Origin: Serinicoccus chungangensis
Lineage (GTDB): Bacteria; Actinomycetota; Actinomycetes; Actinomycetales; Dermatophilaceae
Assembly (NCBI RefSeq): GCF_001483745.1
Contig: NZ_LQBL01000008.1
Span: 51,467 to 115,466, forward strand
Length of the DNA stretch: 64,000 nt
Reading direction: 5' to 3'
Shown in pieces: positions 32,901-40,750 of this stretch (position 1 is its first letter; every line of letters begins with the position of its first letter). Below the pieces are notes generated by a model. It did no database searches and was not told the origin of the DNA. It saw only the letters and a program-made list of their open reading frames with translations. Position numbers and translations under genes: made by a program.

Positions 32901-33379
32901 TGCGCGGATGGGCCGAGGTGCTCGAGGCGGCTCCGGACCTCGCGGGTCAGCAGCTGCGCGGCTACCTCACCGGGTCGGTCGACGTCGTGCTCCGGGTCCG
33001 CGCGACGGGCGGTGACACCTTCCTCGTCGTCGACTACAAGACCAACTGGCTGGGCAGCCCGGAGGAGCCGCTGACCGCCGCGGACTACCGCCCGGAGCGG
33101 TTGGCCGAGGCCATGGGGCACTCCTCCTACCCGCTGCAGGCGCTGCTCTACGCCGTCGTCGCCCACCGCTTCCTGCGCTGGCGGCTGCCCGGCTACGACC
33201 CCGAGCAGCACCTCGGCGGCGTGCTCTACCTCTACCTGCGCGGCATGTGCGGACCGGACACCCCGGTCGTCGACGGTGTGCCGTGCGGCGTCTTCTCGTG
33301 GCGACCGCCGGTGGCGCTGGTCGTCGGCGTCTCCGACCTGCTCGACGGGGCGGACCGGACGACGGGGGTGGTCGCGTGA
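29954..33379 (+). CDS. recB: Exodeoxyribonuclease V subunit beta
   Basis: 1141 aa. An SF1 helicase of the UvrD type has Walker A in LEASAGTGKTWTIAALV (about 20-36), motif II VLVDEFQDTDPIQWSV (about 259-274), IGDPKQAIYAFRGGDV and the later motif LATIHGSKGLQYPVVYLPSL. The C-terminal RecB nuclease domain is present with VDVVLRV and VVDYKTNWLG (about 1024), containing the Asp and Lys of the catalytic site. It is the 3'-5' motor and nuclease of RecBCD. Coupling to recC and recD is by GTGA overlaps on both sides. Slightly shorter than the E. coli protein (1180 aa), with all motifs intact. Confidence 0.95.
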   Translation: MSALTPFSITDPLPTGTVLLEASAGTGKTWTIAALVTRYVAEGVVTLPEMLVVTFGRAASQELRARVREQLVAAERALADPPTGGGDDDLVTLLLDADEQERTVRRRRLRTALSDIDAATIATTHQFCQQVLRSLGVAGTADADAELVDDLDRLLVEVVDDLYLRAFALRDDEPFFTRREALQIARTVVDDVHAELRPTAAEPRSVPDRRVRFARAVREELDLRKQRLQVLHYNDLLTQLAGALEGEQSPARTRMRQRWRVVLVDEFQDTDPIQWSVLDRAFSGHAHAMVLIGDPKQAIYAFRGGDVPTYLTAAGTADQRRTLLRNYRSDPGVVQALGAMLSGAQLGDEQIVVHPVTAHRDGPRLHGAPSTAPVRLRQVLLRDHLGGDTRMPTVRPWIARDLAHDVAALLASGATFDRRPVQARDVAVLAHRAKDLHEAQRALRELGIPAVSTGGSTVLHSRAAHEWLALLEAMAAPHRPVLTRAAALTDLLGYAVARVGDRGERQDDELEDELALTCRELAGLYARQGIAAVLELLTARGLPGRVLAQVGGERTLTDLRHVAQLLHETARRDQLGLVALLEWLRAGMAEDSPQSAGARTRRLDSDAAAVQLATIHGSKGLQYPVVYLPSLGDRWVSDSPAIPLFHDEPPERTRCLDVGGDDRANPGWAEAVRRHKEEDAGESLRLLYVALTRAQSQVVTWWAPVNNASSSGLHRVLFGREPGEGEVPHQVPVQRQDDAATQRLGRWAQQGAFALERADHAGDVVPAPSPEAPGLAVARWTRRVDHDWRRTSYTALSTPAETSLDTAAGVASEPEVGLTGREDEPGGPDPVAESVPALPGLGEVVPAPGAGVPSPMADLPVGATFGSLVHAVLEHADPGAEDLAGELRVHLREQRVQWPVDLGEDGEDQLVDALVAVCRTPLGPLAGGATLRDVGTSDRLCELDFELPLGGGDLRRGLPGDGAAVLGDLVPLLRGHLPPGDPVRGWAEVLEAAPDLAGQQLRGYLTGSVDVVLRVRATGGDTFLVVDYKTNWLGSPEEPLTAADYRPERLAEAMGHSSYPLQALLYAVVAHRFLRWRLPGYDPEQHLGGVLYLYLRGMCGPDTPVVDGVPCGVFSWRPPVALVVGVSDLLDGADRTTGVVA

Positions 33380-35412
33380 GCGAGCCGACCGGTGACCCGA
33401 CCGGCACGGCGGACGTCGTGGACGCTGTGACCACCGGAGGCGGAACCGGGACGGCGGCCGGTGCGGCCGGTCCCCGTGACGACGTCGAGGCCGGTGCGGC
33501 CGTGCTGGACCTCGTCGCGCCCCTCGACGAGCACGACCGCCGCCGGGCCCTGACGACGGCCCCCGGCACCGTGCTGCGTGCCTTCAACGACGCCGGTCTG
33601 CTCACCGCCGCCGACGTGCACGTGGCCACCGGGCTGGCACGGGCCGCCGACGAGAAGGACGTCCACGTCGTCCTCGCCGCGGCGGTCGCGACCCGGGCCG
33701 TCCGCTCGGGGTCGGTGGCCGTCGACCTCGCCGCCCTCGCCACCCAGGGGGCGCAGGCCCTCCCCGACCTGCCGTGGCCGGACCCGGCGGGGTGGGCCGA
33801 GGAGGTCGCCGGGAGCCGGCTCGCGGCCGCGGGCGGGCTCGTCGTGGAGGAGGCCAGCGGTCTCGTCTACCTCCAGCGCTACCACCACCAGGAGGGCCAG
33901 GTGGCGGCCGACCTGCGGGCCCGGGCCGCGCTCGGCCCTCCCGAGGTGGACGAGGAGGTGCTGAGCGCCGGGCTGGCCCGGATCTTCCCGGGGGCGGGAT
34001 ACGCCGAGCAGCGAGCGGCGGCCGAGGTGGTCGTCCGCTCCCGGACCGGCGTCATCACCGGCGGTCCGGGCACCGGCAAGACGACGACCGTGGCGGGCGT
34101 GCTGACCCTGCTGGCCGAGCAGGCCCTCGCCGCCGGTGAGCGACCACCCCGGGTCGGGCTGGCCGCGCCGACCGGCAAGGCCGCCGCGCGGGTCAAGGCG
34201 GCGGTGGACCGGGCGCTGGACGAGATCGAGGCCCGCACGCCGGCGTCCTCGGACAGGGCCGTCGTCGACCGGCTGCGCGAGGTCGAGCCGCGCACCCTGC
34301 ACCGGCTGCTCGGGTGGCGGCCCGGCTCCCGCAGCCGCTTCCGGCACCACCGCGGCAACCGCCTCCCCCACGACGTCGTCCTGGTCGACGAGGCCTCGAT
34401 GGTCTCGCTCACCCAGATGGCCCGGCTGCTGGAGGCGCTGCGGCCCACCGCCCGGCTCGTGCTCGTGGGGGACGCCGACCAGCTCGTCTCGGTCGAGGCA
34501 GGCGCGGTGCTGGCCGACCTGGTGGCCGCCGTCCCCGAGCGGGACGCCCCCGGTCGGGACACGACCGACCACGACGCGCCCGAGACCTCCGGCAGCCAGG
34601 ACGGCCCCGCCAGCCAAGACGCCCCCGCCGAGGCGCCGCGGCCGGCTCCGCTCGCCCTCGTCCGGCTGCGGACGGTCCACCGCTTCGGGGAGACCATCGG
34701 CGCGCTCGCCCACGCCCTGCGGGTCGGTGACGCGGACGCCGTGGTGGCCGCGCTCTCCGCGGGCAGCGACGAGGTGCGCTGGGAGCGCGGGAACGAGCCG
34801 GAGGCATACCTGCGGCAGGTCCTCACCGGGCAGGCCCTCGACATCCTGCGGGCCGCCCGGACGGGGGACGACGACGCCACCCTCGCGGCGCTGCACCGCC
34901 ACCGCCTGCTCTGCGCCCACCGGGAGGGTGAGCGCGGGGTGCGCCGGTGGAACCACCTCGTCGAGACGTGGATGGCCGAGGAGACCGGGCTGAGCTTCTA
35001 CGAGCCGATGTACCTCGGCCGGCCGCTGCTCGTCACCGCCAACGACTACGCCACCGGCGTCCTCAACGGCGACACCGGCGTGGTCGTGGCCTCGCAGACG
35101 CCCGCCGGGGTCCCGGTGCGGATGGCAGTCATCGACGGCACGGGGGGACGCACCCGGTATGCCCCCTCCCGCCTCGGCGACGTCGAGACCATGCATGCCA
35201 TGACGATCCACAAGGCGCAGGGCAGCCAGGCCCGGGAGGTCACCGTGCTGCTCCCCGAGCTGGACAGCCCGCTGCTGACCCGGGAGCTGTTCTACACCGC
35301 CGTGACCCGCGCCGAGCGGCAGGTGCGGGTGGTCGGGTCCGAGGAGGAGGTCCGGGCCGCCGTCCAGCGACGGGTCGTCCGCGCCAGCGGGCTGCGCCAG
35401 CGGCTGAGCTGA
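33376..35412 (+). CDS. recD: Exodeoxyribonuclease V subunit alpha
   Basis: 678 aa. An SF1B helicase has Walker A ITGGPGTGKTTTVAGVL (about 229-244), motif II VVLVDEASMVSL, GDADQLVSVEAGAVLADLV, and the C-terminal motifs MHAMTIHKAQGSQARE and ELFYTAVTRAERQVRVVG. An insertion rich in Asp, Ala and Pro (around 400-425) separates motifs and is probably disordered. RecD is the 5'-3' motor of the complex. The gene closes the operon and is followed by a compact hairpin. Confidence 0.95.
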   Translation: MSEPTGDPTGTADVVDAVTTGGGTGTAAGAAGPRDDVEAGAAVLDLVAPLDEHDRRRALTTAPGTVLRAFNDAGLLTAADVHVATGLARAADEKDVHVVLAAAVATRAVRSGSVAVDLAALATQGAQALPDLPWPDPAGWAEEVAGSRLAAAGGLVVEEASGLVYLQRYHHQEGQVAADLRARAALGPPEVDEEVLSAGLARIFPGAGYAEQRAAAEVVVRSRTGVITGGPGTGKTTTVAGVLTLLAEQALAAGERPPRVGLAAPTGKAAARVKAAVDRALDEIEARTPASSDRAVVDRLREVEPRTLHRLLGWRPGSRSRFRHHRGNRLPHDVVLVDEASMVSLTQMARLLEALRPTARLVLVGDADQLVSVEAGAVLADLVAAVPERDAPGRDTTDHDAPETSGSQDGPASQDAPAEAPRPAPLALVRLRTVHRFGETIGALAHALRVGDADAVVAALSAGSDEVRWERGNEPEAYLRQVLTGQALDILRAARTGDDDATLAALHRHRLLCAHREGERGVRRWNHLVETWMAEETGLSFYEPMYLGRPLLVTANDYATGVLNGDTGVVVASQTPAGVPVRMAVIDGTGGRTRYAPSRLGDVETMHAMTIHKAQGSQAREVTVLLPELDSPLLTRELFYTAVTRAERQVRVVGSEEEVRAAVQRRVVRASGLRQRLS

Positions 35413-35420
35413 GCGCAGGC

Positions 35421-35440
35421 TGCAGGGAGCCCTCCCTGCA
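35421..35440. terminator. Hairpin after recD
   Basis: Perfect 8-bp arms TGCAGGGA and TCCCTGCA with a GCCC loop begin 9 nt after the recD stop. No U-tract follows. Confidence 0.5.
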
Positions 35441-35525
35441 CGCAGCCATGGGCCTCGTCACGGACGACGACGTCCGGACAGAAGTCTCGGCGAGCCCTCG
35501 GACCCCGCCGTGCACTGACGTCCCC

Positions 35526-36311
35526 TCAGCCGGGTGGGGTCGCCCATCCTGGCAGCGGGTCCGACGACTCGTCCGCCTCCCACGACTCCAGGATCTCGAA
35601 GCCGCTGGCGGTGCCCGTCAGGCGAAGAGCGCCGCTGGGTTCGGGGCCGGGAGCGCCCGGCCATCTGCCCACGGCGATGATCTCGGTGTTCCCTGAGATG
35701 TACCAGGTGTCCAGGCACGGGTTCTGCGGCGACGCCACGTCGCACGTCTCGGCCTCGCCCAGCTCCCAGAACTCGCTCACCGCGACGCGCGGGTCCCATC
35801 CCTCCAGGACCTCCCCCACCGGGTAGTTCGCCAGCCGTTCCTCCTCAGCGGCCTCGGCCTCCGACTCCTGGGCGTCCAGCTGGGTCTGGTACTCGTGGAG
35901 GCCCAGTGCGAAGCCTGCTCTGTATGCCTGCTCCGCCTCCACGCCGGCGAACGAGCCCTGCTCGCTCACGGTCCTCGGGTCGTAGTAGTCCTCCCGGCCG
36001 TAGAGCCCTGCCTGGTGGCCGCTGCGGAACGCCCCCTCGAATCCTGGATGGTCCTCGGCCGACGCGTCGGCGTCCGGCTCCGGCGGCATGTCCATGTCGA
36101 CGGCATCACTCACCTCGACGGCGGACCCGGAGCCGTCGTCCGCTTCGTCCATGGCAGCGCCCTGCGGCGCCTCGTCCTCGGCCTCGGTCGGCGCCGCCTC
36201 AGTCGTGGACCCGCCCGCGCCTCCGACGTCCTCGCTCTCGCCGCACCCAGCCAGGACGACCAGCAGTGCCAGGGCCGGGATCGATGACGCCCCGGACGAA
36301 CGTCGAGTCAC
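35526..36311 (-). CDS. Putative lipoprotein of unknown function
   Basis: 261 aa from a GTG at 36311 with GGGAGG 5 nt before it. The signal peptide ends ALLVVLAGCGES, a clear lipobox. A long acidic low-complexity stretch (Glu/Asp/Ala-rich, about 30-95) follows, typical of a spacer through the wall. Then comes a domain with FRSGHQAGLYGREDYYDPR and YRAGFALGLHEYQTQL, and a C-terminal part with DVASPQNPCLDTWYISGN. I do not recognise the family. The conserved-looking G-x-x-A-G-L pairs suggest a small repeated motif. It is convergent with recCBD and lies beyond the ABC-transporter operon. Confidence 0.7.
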   Translation of the reverse strand: MTRRSSGASSIPALALLVVLAGCGESEDVGGAGGSTTEAAPTEAEDEAPQGAAMDEADDGSGSAVEVSDAVDMDMPPEPDADASAEDHPGFEGAFRSGHQAGLYGREDYYDPRTVSEQGSFAGVEAEQAYRAGFALGLHEYQTQLDAQESEAEAAEEERLANYPVGEVLEGWDPRVAVSEFWELGEAETCDVASPQNPCLDTWYISGNTEIIAVGRWPGAPGPEPSGALRLTGTASGFEILESWEADESSDPLPGWATPPG

Positions 36312-36339
36312 GTGTGCCTCCCACGGATGAGGTGCAGCG

Positions 36340-36345
36340 AGCGTA
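36340..36345 (-). promoter_or_regulatory. -10 box of the lipoprotein gene
   Basis: TACGCT on the minus strand predicts a start about 22 nt before the GTG, consistent with the Shine-Dalgarno present. Confidence 0.35.
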
Positions 36346-36607
36346 GCGGTGCCGGCCGCCCACGCGCCAGTGCCCGACGGCACCCGGAGACGGCGGATGC
36401 GACACCCGCCCCGACGGTGTCCTCGGCCGGTCCTCCTCCGGCCCGGAAGGGCGCGACTGCGCCGGGTATGCCGTGGAATCACCCTGGTGGACGACATCAC
36501 CGCTGCAGTCGCGCACCAGCGGACGCAGGACGTGCCAGGGGCCGGCCGGGAGTCCCTGCCCGACCGGCCCCGTCGGGCCTGCCACCCGCCACGCGGGGAG
36601 ACCCCAG

Positions 36608-36643
36608 GGTCGGGGGCGATGAGTCCCTGCACCGCCCCCGACC
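36608..36643 (-). terminator. Terminator hairpin of the ABC-transporter operon
   Basis: Perfect 11-bp arms GGTCGGGGGCG and CGCCCCCGACC enclose a 14-nt loop, starting 4 nt beyond the ftsX-like stop codon. Confidence 0.65.
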
Positions 36644-36647
36644 GGTC

Positions 36648-39131
36648 TCAGGCGGCCGCCAGCCCCTCCGCGGGGCTCACCCGGGCCGCCCGCCGGGCGG
36701 GCAGCACGCTGGCCAGCACCCCGGCCAGCAGCGCCACACCGACGATGACACCGACGCGGGCCCAGGGCACCGCCAGCGACAGCGGGGTGCCCTCCGGGAG
36801 GATCGTCTGGACGCCGAGCGCGGCATACCCGATCCCGAGCGCGAGGCCCAGCCCCGCGCTGACCAGCGCCAGCAGGACGCCCTCGGTGAGCAGCATCCCC
36901 CGCATCTGGCCACGGGTGAGCCCGAGCCCGCGCAGCAGGGCGTGCTCGCGGTGCCGCTCGATGACCGACAGCGACAGGGTATTGGCGATCCCGACGACCG
37001 CGATGAGGACCGCCACACCCAGCAGGGCGGTGGCCACGAGCACCATGACGTCCAGCACCTGGGCGACGAGCGCGCGCTCGGCGGCCGCCCCCTGGACGGT
37101 CATGCCGCTGTCCTCGGCGACCTCGCCGACCGCGGTCATCGTGTCGCCGACGTCCGCGTCGTCGTCCAGCCGGAGGAGCACCGCACCGGGCTGCGGCGCC
37201 TCGCCGGTCAGCGCCTCCAGGTCCGCGGGCTGCACCGCGAGCCCCGCGGCGCCCAGGCCGAGCTCGATGACGGTGAGGTCGCGGCTCCCGCCGGGGCCAC
37301 TCACCGTCAGGGTGTCCCCCGCCTCGACGCCGTAGGCGACGCGGTCGAAGGACCCGAGGCCCACGGTGCCCGGCTCCAGCGCGTCGACGAGCCGCTCGCT
37401 GCGCAGGACCTGCCGCGCGGTGTCCGGGTCGAGGACGGCCACCGGGACGGCGCCGAGGTCGCCGTCGCCGACCTCGAGGTATGCCGTCTCCACCAGCTCC
37501 GCGGCACGGACGCCGTCCACCGCAGCCAGCCGGCCCACCAACCCCTCGTCGACGGGGGTGGGCACCGGCACGTCCGCCTCCATCCCTGGCTCGGTCTGCG
37601 CGACGAGGTCGACGGCGTAGGCCTGGTCGATCTCGCCGAGCGCGGTGCGCTCGCCGGAGGCGGCGCCCACCGAGGTCATGGTGATGAGGGTGACCCCGAC
37701 GAGGAGGGCGGCGCTGGTCGCGGCGGCCCGTCCCGGGTTGCGCACGGCCCCGGCGACCGCGAGGCGGCCCGGCACGCCGGCCGGCCGCGCGGCCACGCCG
37801 AGCAGCCGCACCAGCACGGGCACCAGCACCACCGCCGCCAGCAGGACGCCGGCGAAGGAGACCAGCCCGCCGGCGACGCCGATCAGCACCTGCCGCAGGA
37901 GGGCGGCGAGCACCATGAGGACGGTGCCGCCGGCGACGAGGAGCACGGCGAGCAGCACCCGCACCCGGCTCACCCGCGTGGCGGCGGCGGGCTCCCCGCT
38001 GGGACGCAGCGCCGCCAGCGGCGACACCCGGGTGGCGCGACCCGCCGGCCACCAGGAGGCCAGCAGGGTGATCACCACACCCACGACCACCGGCACCACC
38101 AGGCTGAGCCAGCCGACCTCGAGGCCGGTGCCGAGCGGGATGCCGAGGTCGGTGCCCCGGGCCAGGCTCAGCAGCAGCTGGGCGACCCCGATCCCGGCGC
38201 CGACCCCGACGACGGAGGCCGCCGCCCCGAGCACCAGCGCCTCCAGGAGGACCGAGCGCCGCACCTGCCCCCGGGTGGCCCCGACGCAGCGCAGCAGCGC
38301 CAGCTCTCCGGTCCGCTGGGCCAGGGTGATGGTGAACGTGTTGGCGATGACGATGGCGGCCGTGGCCAGCGACACCGCGCCGAAGCCCAGCAGGACCGAC
38401 CCGAGCACGAAGGTCTGCCCGGTCAGGCCGGCGACCCGCTCCGCGGCCGCCTCCGACCCGGTCCGGATGACCCCACCGGGCACCGCCTCGGCCAGCGCGT
38501 CCCGCACCTCGTCCACCGTGGCGGTCCCGGCCACCGTGACCTGCGCGGACTGGTAGGACAGCCCCGGGTCCAGCTTTCGCAGGGCGGCGTCGGCGGCGAG
38601 GAACCCCTCGTTGTAGCTGAGCGTGTGCACCTCACCGGGGTCGACCACCCCGACCACGGTCAGCGTCAGCGGGTCACCGGGGGCGCCCTCGGCGGTGCGC
38701 GTGGTGAGCGTGAGCTCGTCCCCGACGGCCACCTGGCCGGCCAGGGCCTGGTTGACCGTGGCCTCGTCGTCGGCCGTCGGCATCCGCCCCTCGAGCAGGG
38801 TCATCCCGCCGGCCGGCACCGAGGTGCCCACGAGGAAGCTGCTGCCGCGGTCCACACCCACCGTCGCGTCCGCGACGACCCGGTCCACCCCGGTCGTCCC
38901 GGACACCCGGTCCACCTGCTCGGCCTCCAGCCACGTGTCGTCGGCCCCGCTGACGACCAGGTCGGCGTCGCGGAGCCCGCCGGCCACGGCCTCCTCCAGC
39001 CCGGCCTGGGCGGTGGCGACGACCACCAGGCTGGTGGTGAGGAACCCGACCCCGATGAGGATCGCCACCGCCGCCGACACCAGCCGGCGGCCCCGGGAGG
39101 CCAGTCCGGCGGCCATCCACCGGGCCGCCAT
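36648..39131 (-). CDS. ABC transporter permease, FtsX/MacB-type with two FtsX units
   Basis: 827 aa. An N-terminal membrane helix (AAVAILIGVGFLTTSLVVVA, about 20-40) is followed by a large extracytoplasmic domain and a three-helix FtsX block (about 265-390). A further helix pair, a second extracytoplasmic domain and a C-terminal three-helix FtsX block with GIANTLSLSVIERHREHALLR complete it. This duplicated layout is typical of actinobacterial MacB-like permeases, which work in efflux of peptides or lipoproteins or in envelope stress responses. The ATG overlaps the ATPase stop by one base (TGATG). The operon closes with a strong hairpin. Confidence 0.9.
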   Translation of the reverse strand: MAARWMAAGLASRGRRLVSAAVAILIGVGFLTTSLVVVATAQAGLEEAVAGGLRDADLVVSGADDTWLEAEQVDRVSGTTGVDRVVADATVGVDRGSSFLVGTSVPAGGMTLLEGRMPTADDEATVNQALAGQVAVGDELTLTTRTAEGAPGDPLTLTVVGVVDPGEVHTLSYNEGFLAADAALRKLDPGLSYQSAQVTVAGTATVDEVRDALAEAVPGGVIRTGSEAAAERVAGLTGQTFVLGSVLLGFGAVSLATAAIVIANTFTITLAQRTGELALLRCVGATRGQVRRSVLLEALVLGAAASVVGVGAGIGVAQLLLSLARGTDLGIPLGTGLEVGWLSLVVPVVVGVVITLLASWWPAGRATRVSPLAALRPSGEPAAATRVSRVRVLLAVLLVAGGTVLMVLAALLRQVLIGVAGGLVSFAGVLLAAVVLVPVLVRLLGVAARPAGVPGRLAVAGAVRNPGRAAATSAALLVGVTLITMTSVGAASGERTALGEIDQAYAVDLVAQTEPGMEADVPVPTPVDEGLVGRLAAVDGVRAAELVETAYLEVGDGDLGAVPVAVLDPDTARQVLRSERLVDALEPGTVGLGSFDRVAYGVEAGDTLTVSGPGGSRDLTVIELGLGAAGLAVQPADLEALTGEAPQPGAVLLRLDDDADVGDTMTAVGEVAEDSGMTVQGAAAERALVAQVLDVMVLVATALLGVAVLIAVVGIANTLSLSVIERHREHALLRGLGLTRGQMRGMLLTEGVLLALVSAGLGLALGIGYAALGVQTILPEGTPLSLAVPWARVGVIVGVALLAGVLASVLPARRAARVSPAEGLAAA

Positions 39132-39913
39132 CAGCCGACCTTCCCGAGGTCGCGGATCCCGGCCAGGACCGTGTCGGCGTCCGGGTCGAGGATCTCCCCG
39201 GCGATCCGGCCGTCGGCGATCAGCAGCACCCGGTCGGCCACCGCGGCGGCGTTCGGGTCGTGGGTCACCATGACCACCGTCTGGTGCCACTCCTCGGTCG
39301 ACCGGCGCAGCAGCGCCAGCACCTCGGCGCCGGTCGTGCTGTCCAGGGCGCCGGTCGGCTCGTCGGCGAAGATCACCTCGGGCCGGGTCACCAGGGCGCG
39401 CGCCAGGGCGACCCGCTGCTGCTGACCGCCGGAGAGCTCCCCGGGTCGATGGTCCAGCCGTCCGCCCAGGCCGAGGGCCTCGACCACCGTGCCCTCCCAG
39501 CCGGCGTCGGCGGGGCGGCCGGCCAGGTCCAGCGGCAGGCGGATGTTCTGCCGCGCGGTCAGCGTCGGCAGCAGGTTGAAGGCCTGGAAGACGAAGCCGA
39601 CCGAGCGCCGGCGCAGCCGGGTGAGCTGGGCGTCGGACAGCGAGGTCAGCTCGTGCTCCCCGAGGTAGCTCCGGCCGCTGGTCGGGGTGTCGAGCCCGGC
39701 CAGCAGGTGCATGAGGGTCGACTTGCCCGAGCCGCTGGGCCCCATGATCGCGGTGAACCTGCCCGCCTCGATCCCGACGGACACGCCGTCGAGGGCGGTG
39801 ACCGCGGCCTCGCCGCGGCCGTAGGTCTTGGTGAGGTCGAGGGCGCTCGCGGCCAGGGCGCTGCCCTGCCGGGTCGTGCCGGTCCGTCCGTGCTGAGGTG
39901 TCGTGGTCGTCAT
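39131..39913 (-). CDS. ABC transporter ATP-binding protein, LolD/MacB type
   Basis: 260 aa with Walker A GPSGSGKST (about 58-66), Q-loop in FVFQAFNLLPTLT, signature LSGGQQQRVALARAL, Walker B VIFADEPTGALD and H-loop VMVTHD. It powers the downstream FtsX-type permease. A TAGCGT -10 box 7 nt before the ATG suggests a leaderless message with its own promoter. A dyad at about -61 could be the binding site of the neighbouring response regulator. Confidence 0.92.
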   Translation of the reverse strand: MTTTTPQHGRTGTTRQGSALAASALDLTKTYGRGEAAVTALDGVSVGIEAGRFTAIMGPSGSGKSTLMHLLAGLDTPTSGRSYLGEHELTSLSDAQLTRLRRRSVGFVFQAFNLLPTLTARQNIRLPLDLAGRPADAGWEGTVVEALGLGGRLDHRPGELSGGQQQRVALARALVTRPEVIFADEPTGALDSTTGAEVLALLRRSTEEWHQTVVMVTHDPNAAAVADRVLLIADGRIAGEILDPDADTVLAGIRDLGKVG

Positions 39914-39920
39914 ACCCAGG

Positions 39921-39926
39921 ACGCTA
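39921..39926 (-). promoter_or_regulatory. -10 box of the ABC-transporter operon
   Basis: TAGCGT on the minus strand with 7 nt to the ATG at 39913. Confidence 0.5.
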
Positions 39927-39965
39927 GGGACCAGCCACCACTCAAGACATCATCCACCAGTCGTG

Positions 39966-39983
39966 ACCTGCGACGACGCAGGT
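39966..39983. promoter_or_regulatory. Inverted repeat, possible response-regulator site
   Basis: Perfect 7-bp arms ACCTGCG and CGCAGGT around ACGA, centred about 61 bp before the predicted ATPase transcript start. It could instead be a terminator of the regulator gene that ends at 40049. Confidence 0.45.
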
Positions 39984-40048
39984 CCACCCCCGGTATGACG
40001 TGCGCTCGCCGATCCGCCCGCCGCGGGCGGACCGACCCGCCCGGGAGG

Positions 40049-40750
40049 CTACTCCGGCCGGCCGACGAGCCCGGTCTGGTAGGCGGTGATGACCATCTGC
40101 ACGCGGTCGCGCAGGTCGAGCTTGGCCAGGACCCGCCCGATGTGGGTCTTGACGGTCGCCTCGGCGAGGAAGAGCTCCGCGGCGATCTCGCCGTTGGTCA
40201 GACCTCGGCCCACCGCCTCCAGCACCTCGCGCTCCCGCTCGGTCAGCGGGTCCAGGCGCGACACCGCGGCACGCCGGCGGGCGGCGGTGGTGCTCTCGGC
40301 CCCGGCATCGGGCAGGTCGGGCACGAAGCGTTCCAGCAGCCGCCGGGTCGTCGAGGGCGCCATCGCCGCGTCGCCGGCGTGCACGGCCCGGATCGCGGCC
40401 AGCAGCTCCTCGGGACCCGCGTCCTTGAGCAGGAAGCCGGAGGCCCCCGCCCGCAGCGCGGCGAAGACGTAGTCGTCCAGGTCGAAGGTCGTCAGCACCA
40501 GCACCTTGGGCGGTTCCACCGGGCCGGGGTCGCGCAGCAGGCGGCGGGTCGCCTCGACCCCGTCCATCCGGGGCATCCGGATGTCCATGAGCACGACGTC
40601 CGGGCGGGTCTGGGCGATGGCGTCCAGCGCAGCCGACCCGTCGCCGGCCTCGCCGACCACGCTCATGTCGTCCTGCGCGTCGAGCACCATCCGGAACCCG
40701 GCGCGCACGAGCGCCTGGTCGTCGACGAGGAAGAGGCGGATCGGGGTCAT
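40049..40750 (-). CDS. NarL/LuxR-family response regulator
   Basis: 233 aa. The receiver domain has the acidic pair D10/D11, phospho-acceptor D56 in VVLMDIRMP, the Thr in VLTTFD and the Lys in FLLKDAG. The C-terminal LuxR-type helix-turn-helix (about 168-228) has LTEREREVLEAVGRGLTNGEIA. It overlaps the kinase stop by ATGA, so it is co-translated with it. It is upstream of, and on the same strand as, the ABC transporter genes, its most likely target. This pairing of a DesK/NarX-like kinase with a MacB-type exporter is common in actinobacterial envelope or antimicrobial stress responses. Confidence 0.9.
   Translation of the reverse strand: MTPIRLFLVDDQALVRAGFRMVLDAQDDMSVVGEAGDGSAALDAIAQTRPDVVLMDIRMPRMDGVEATRRLLRDPGPVEPPKVLVLTTFDLDDYVFAALRAGASGFLLKDAGPEELLAAIRAVHAGDAAMAPSTTRRLLERFVPDLPDAGAESTTAARRRAAVSRLDPLTEREREVLEAVGRGLTNGEIAAELFLAEATVKTHIGRVLAKLDLRDRVQMVITAYQTGLVGRPE

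Larger units (their letters stand above)
36312..36647. other. Intergenic stretch without a gene
   Basis: This 336-bp stretch holds the lipoprotein promoter at its left end, the ftsX terminator hairpin at its right end (36608-36643), and one GTATGCC motif at about 36465. No convincing reading frame or RNA gene was seen. Confidence 0.6.
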
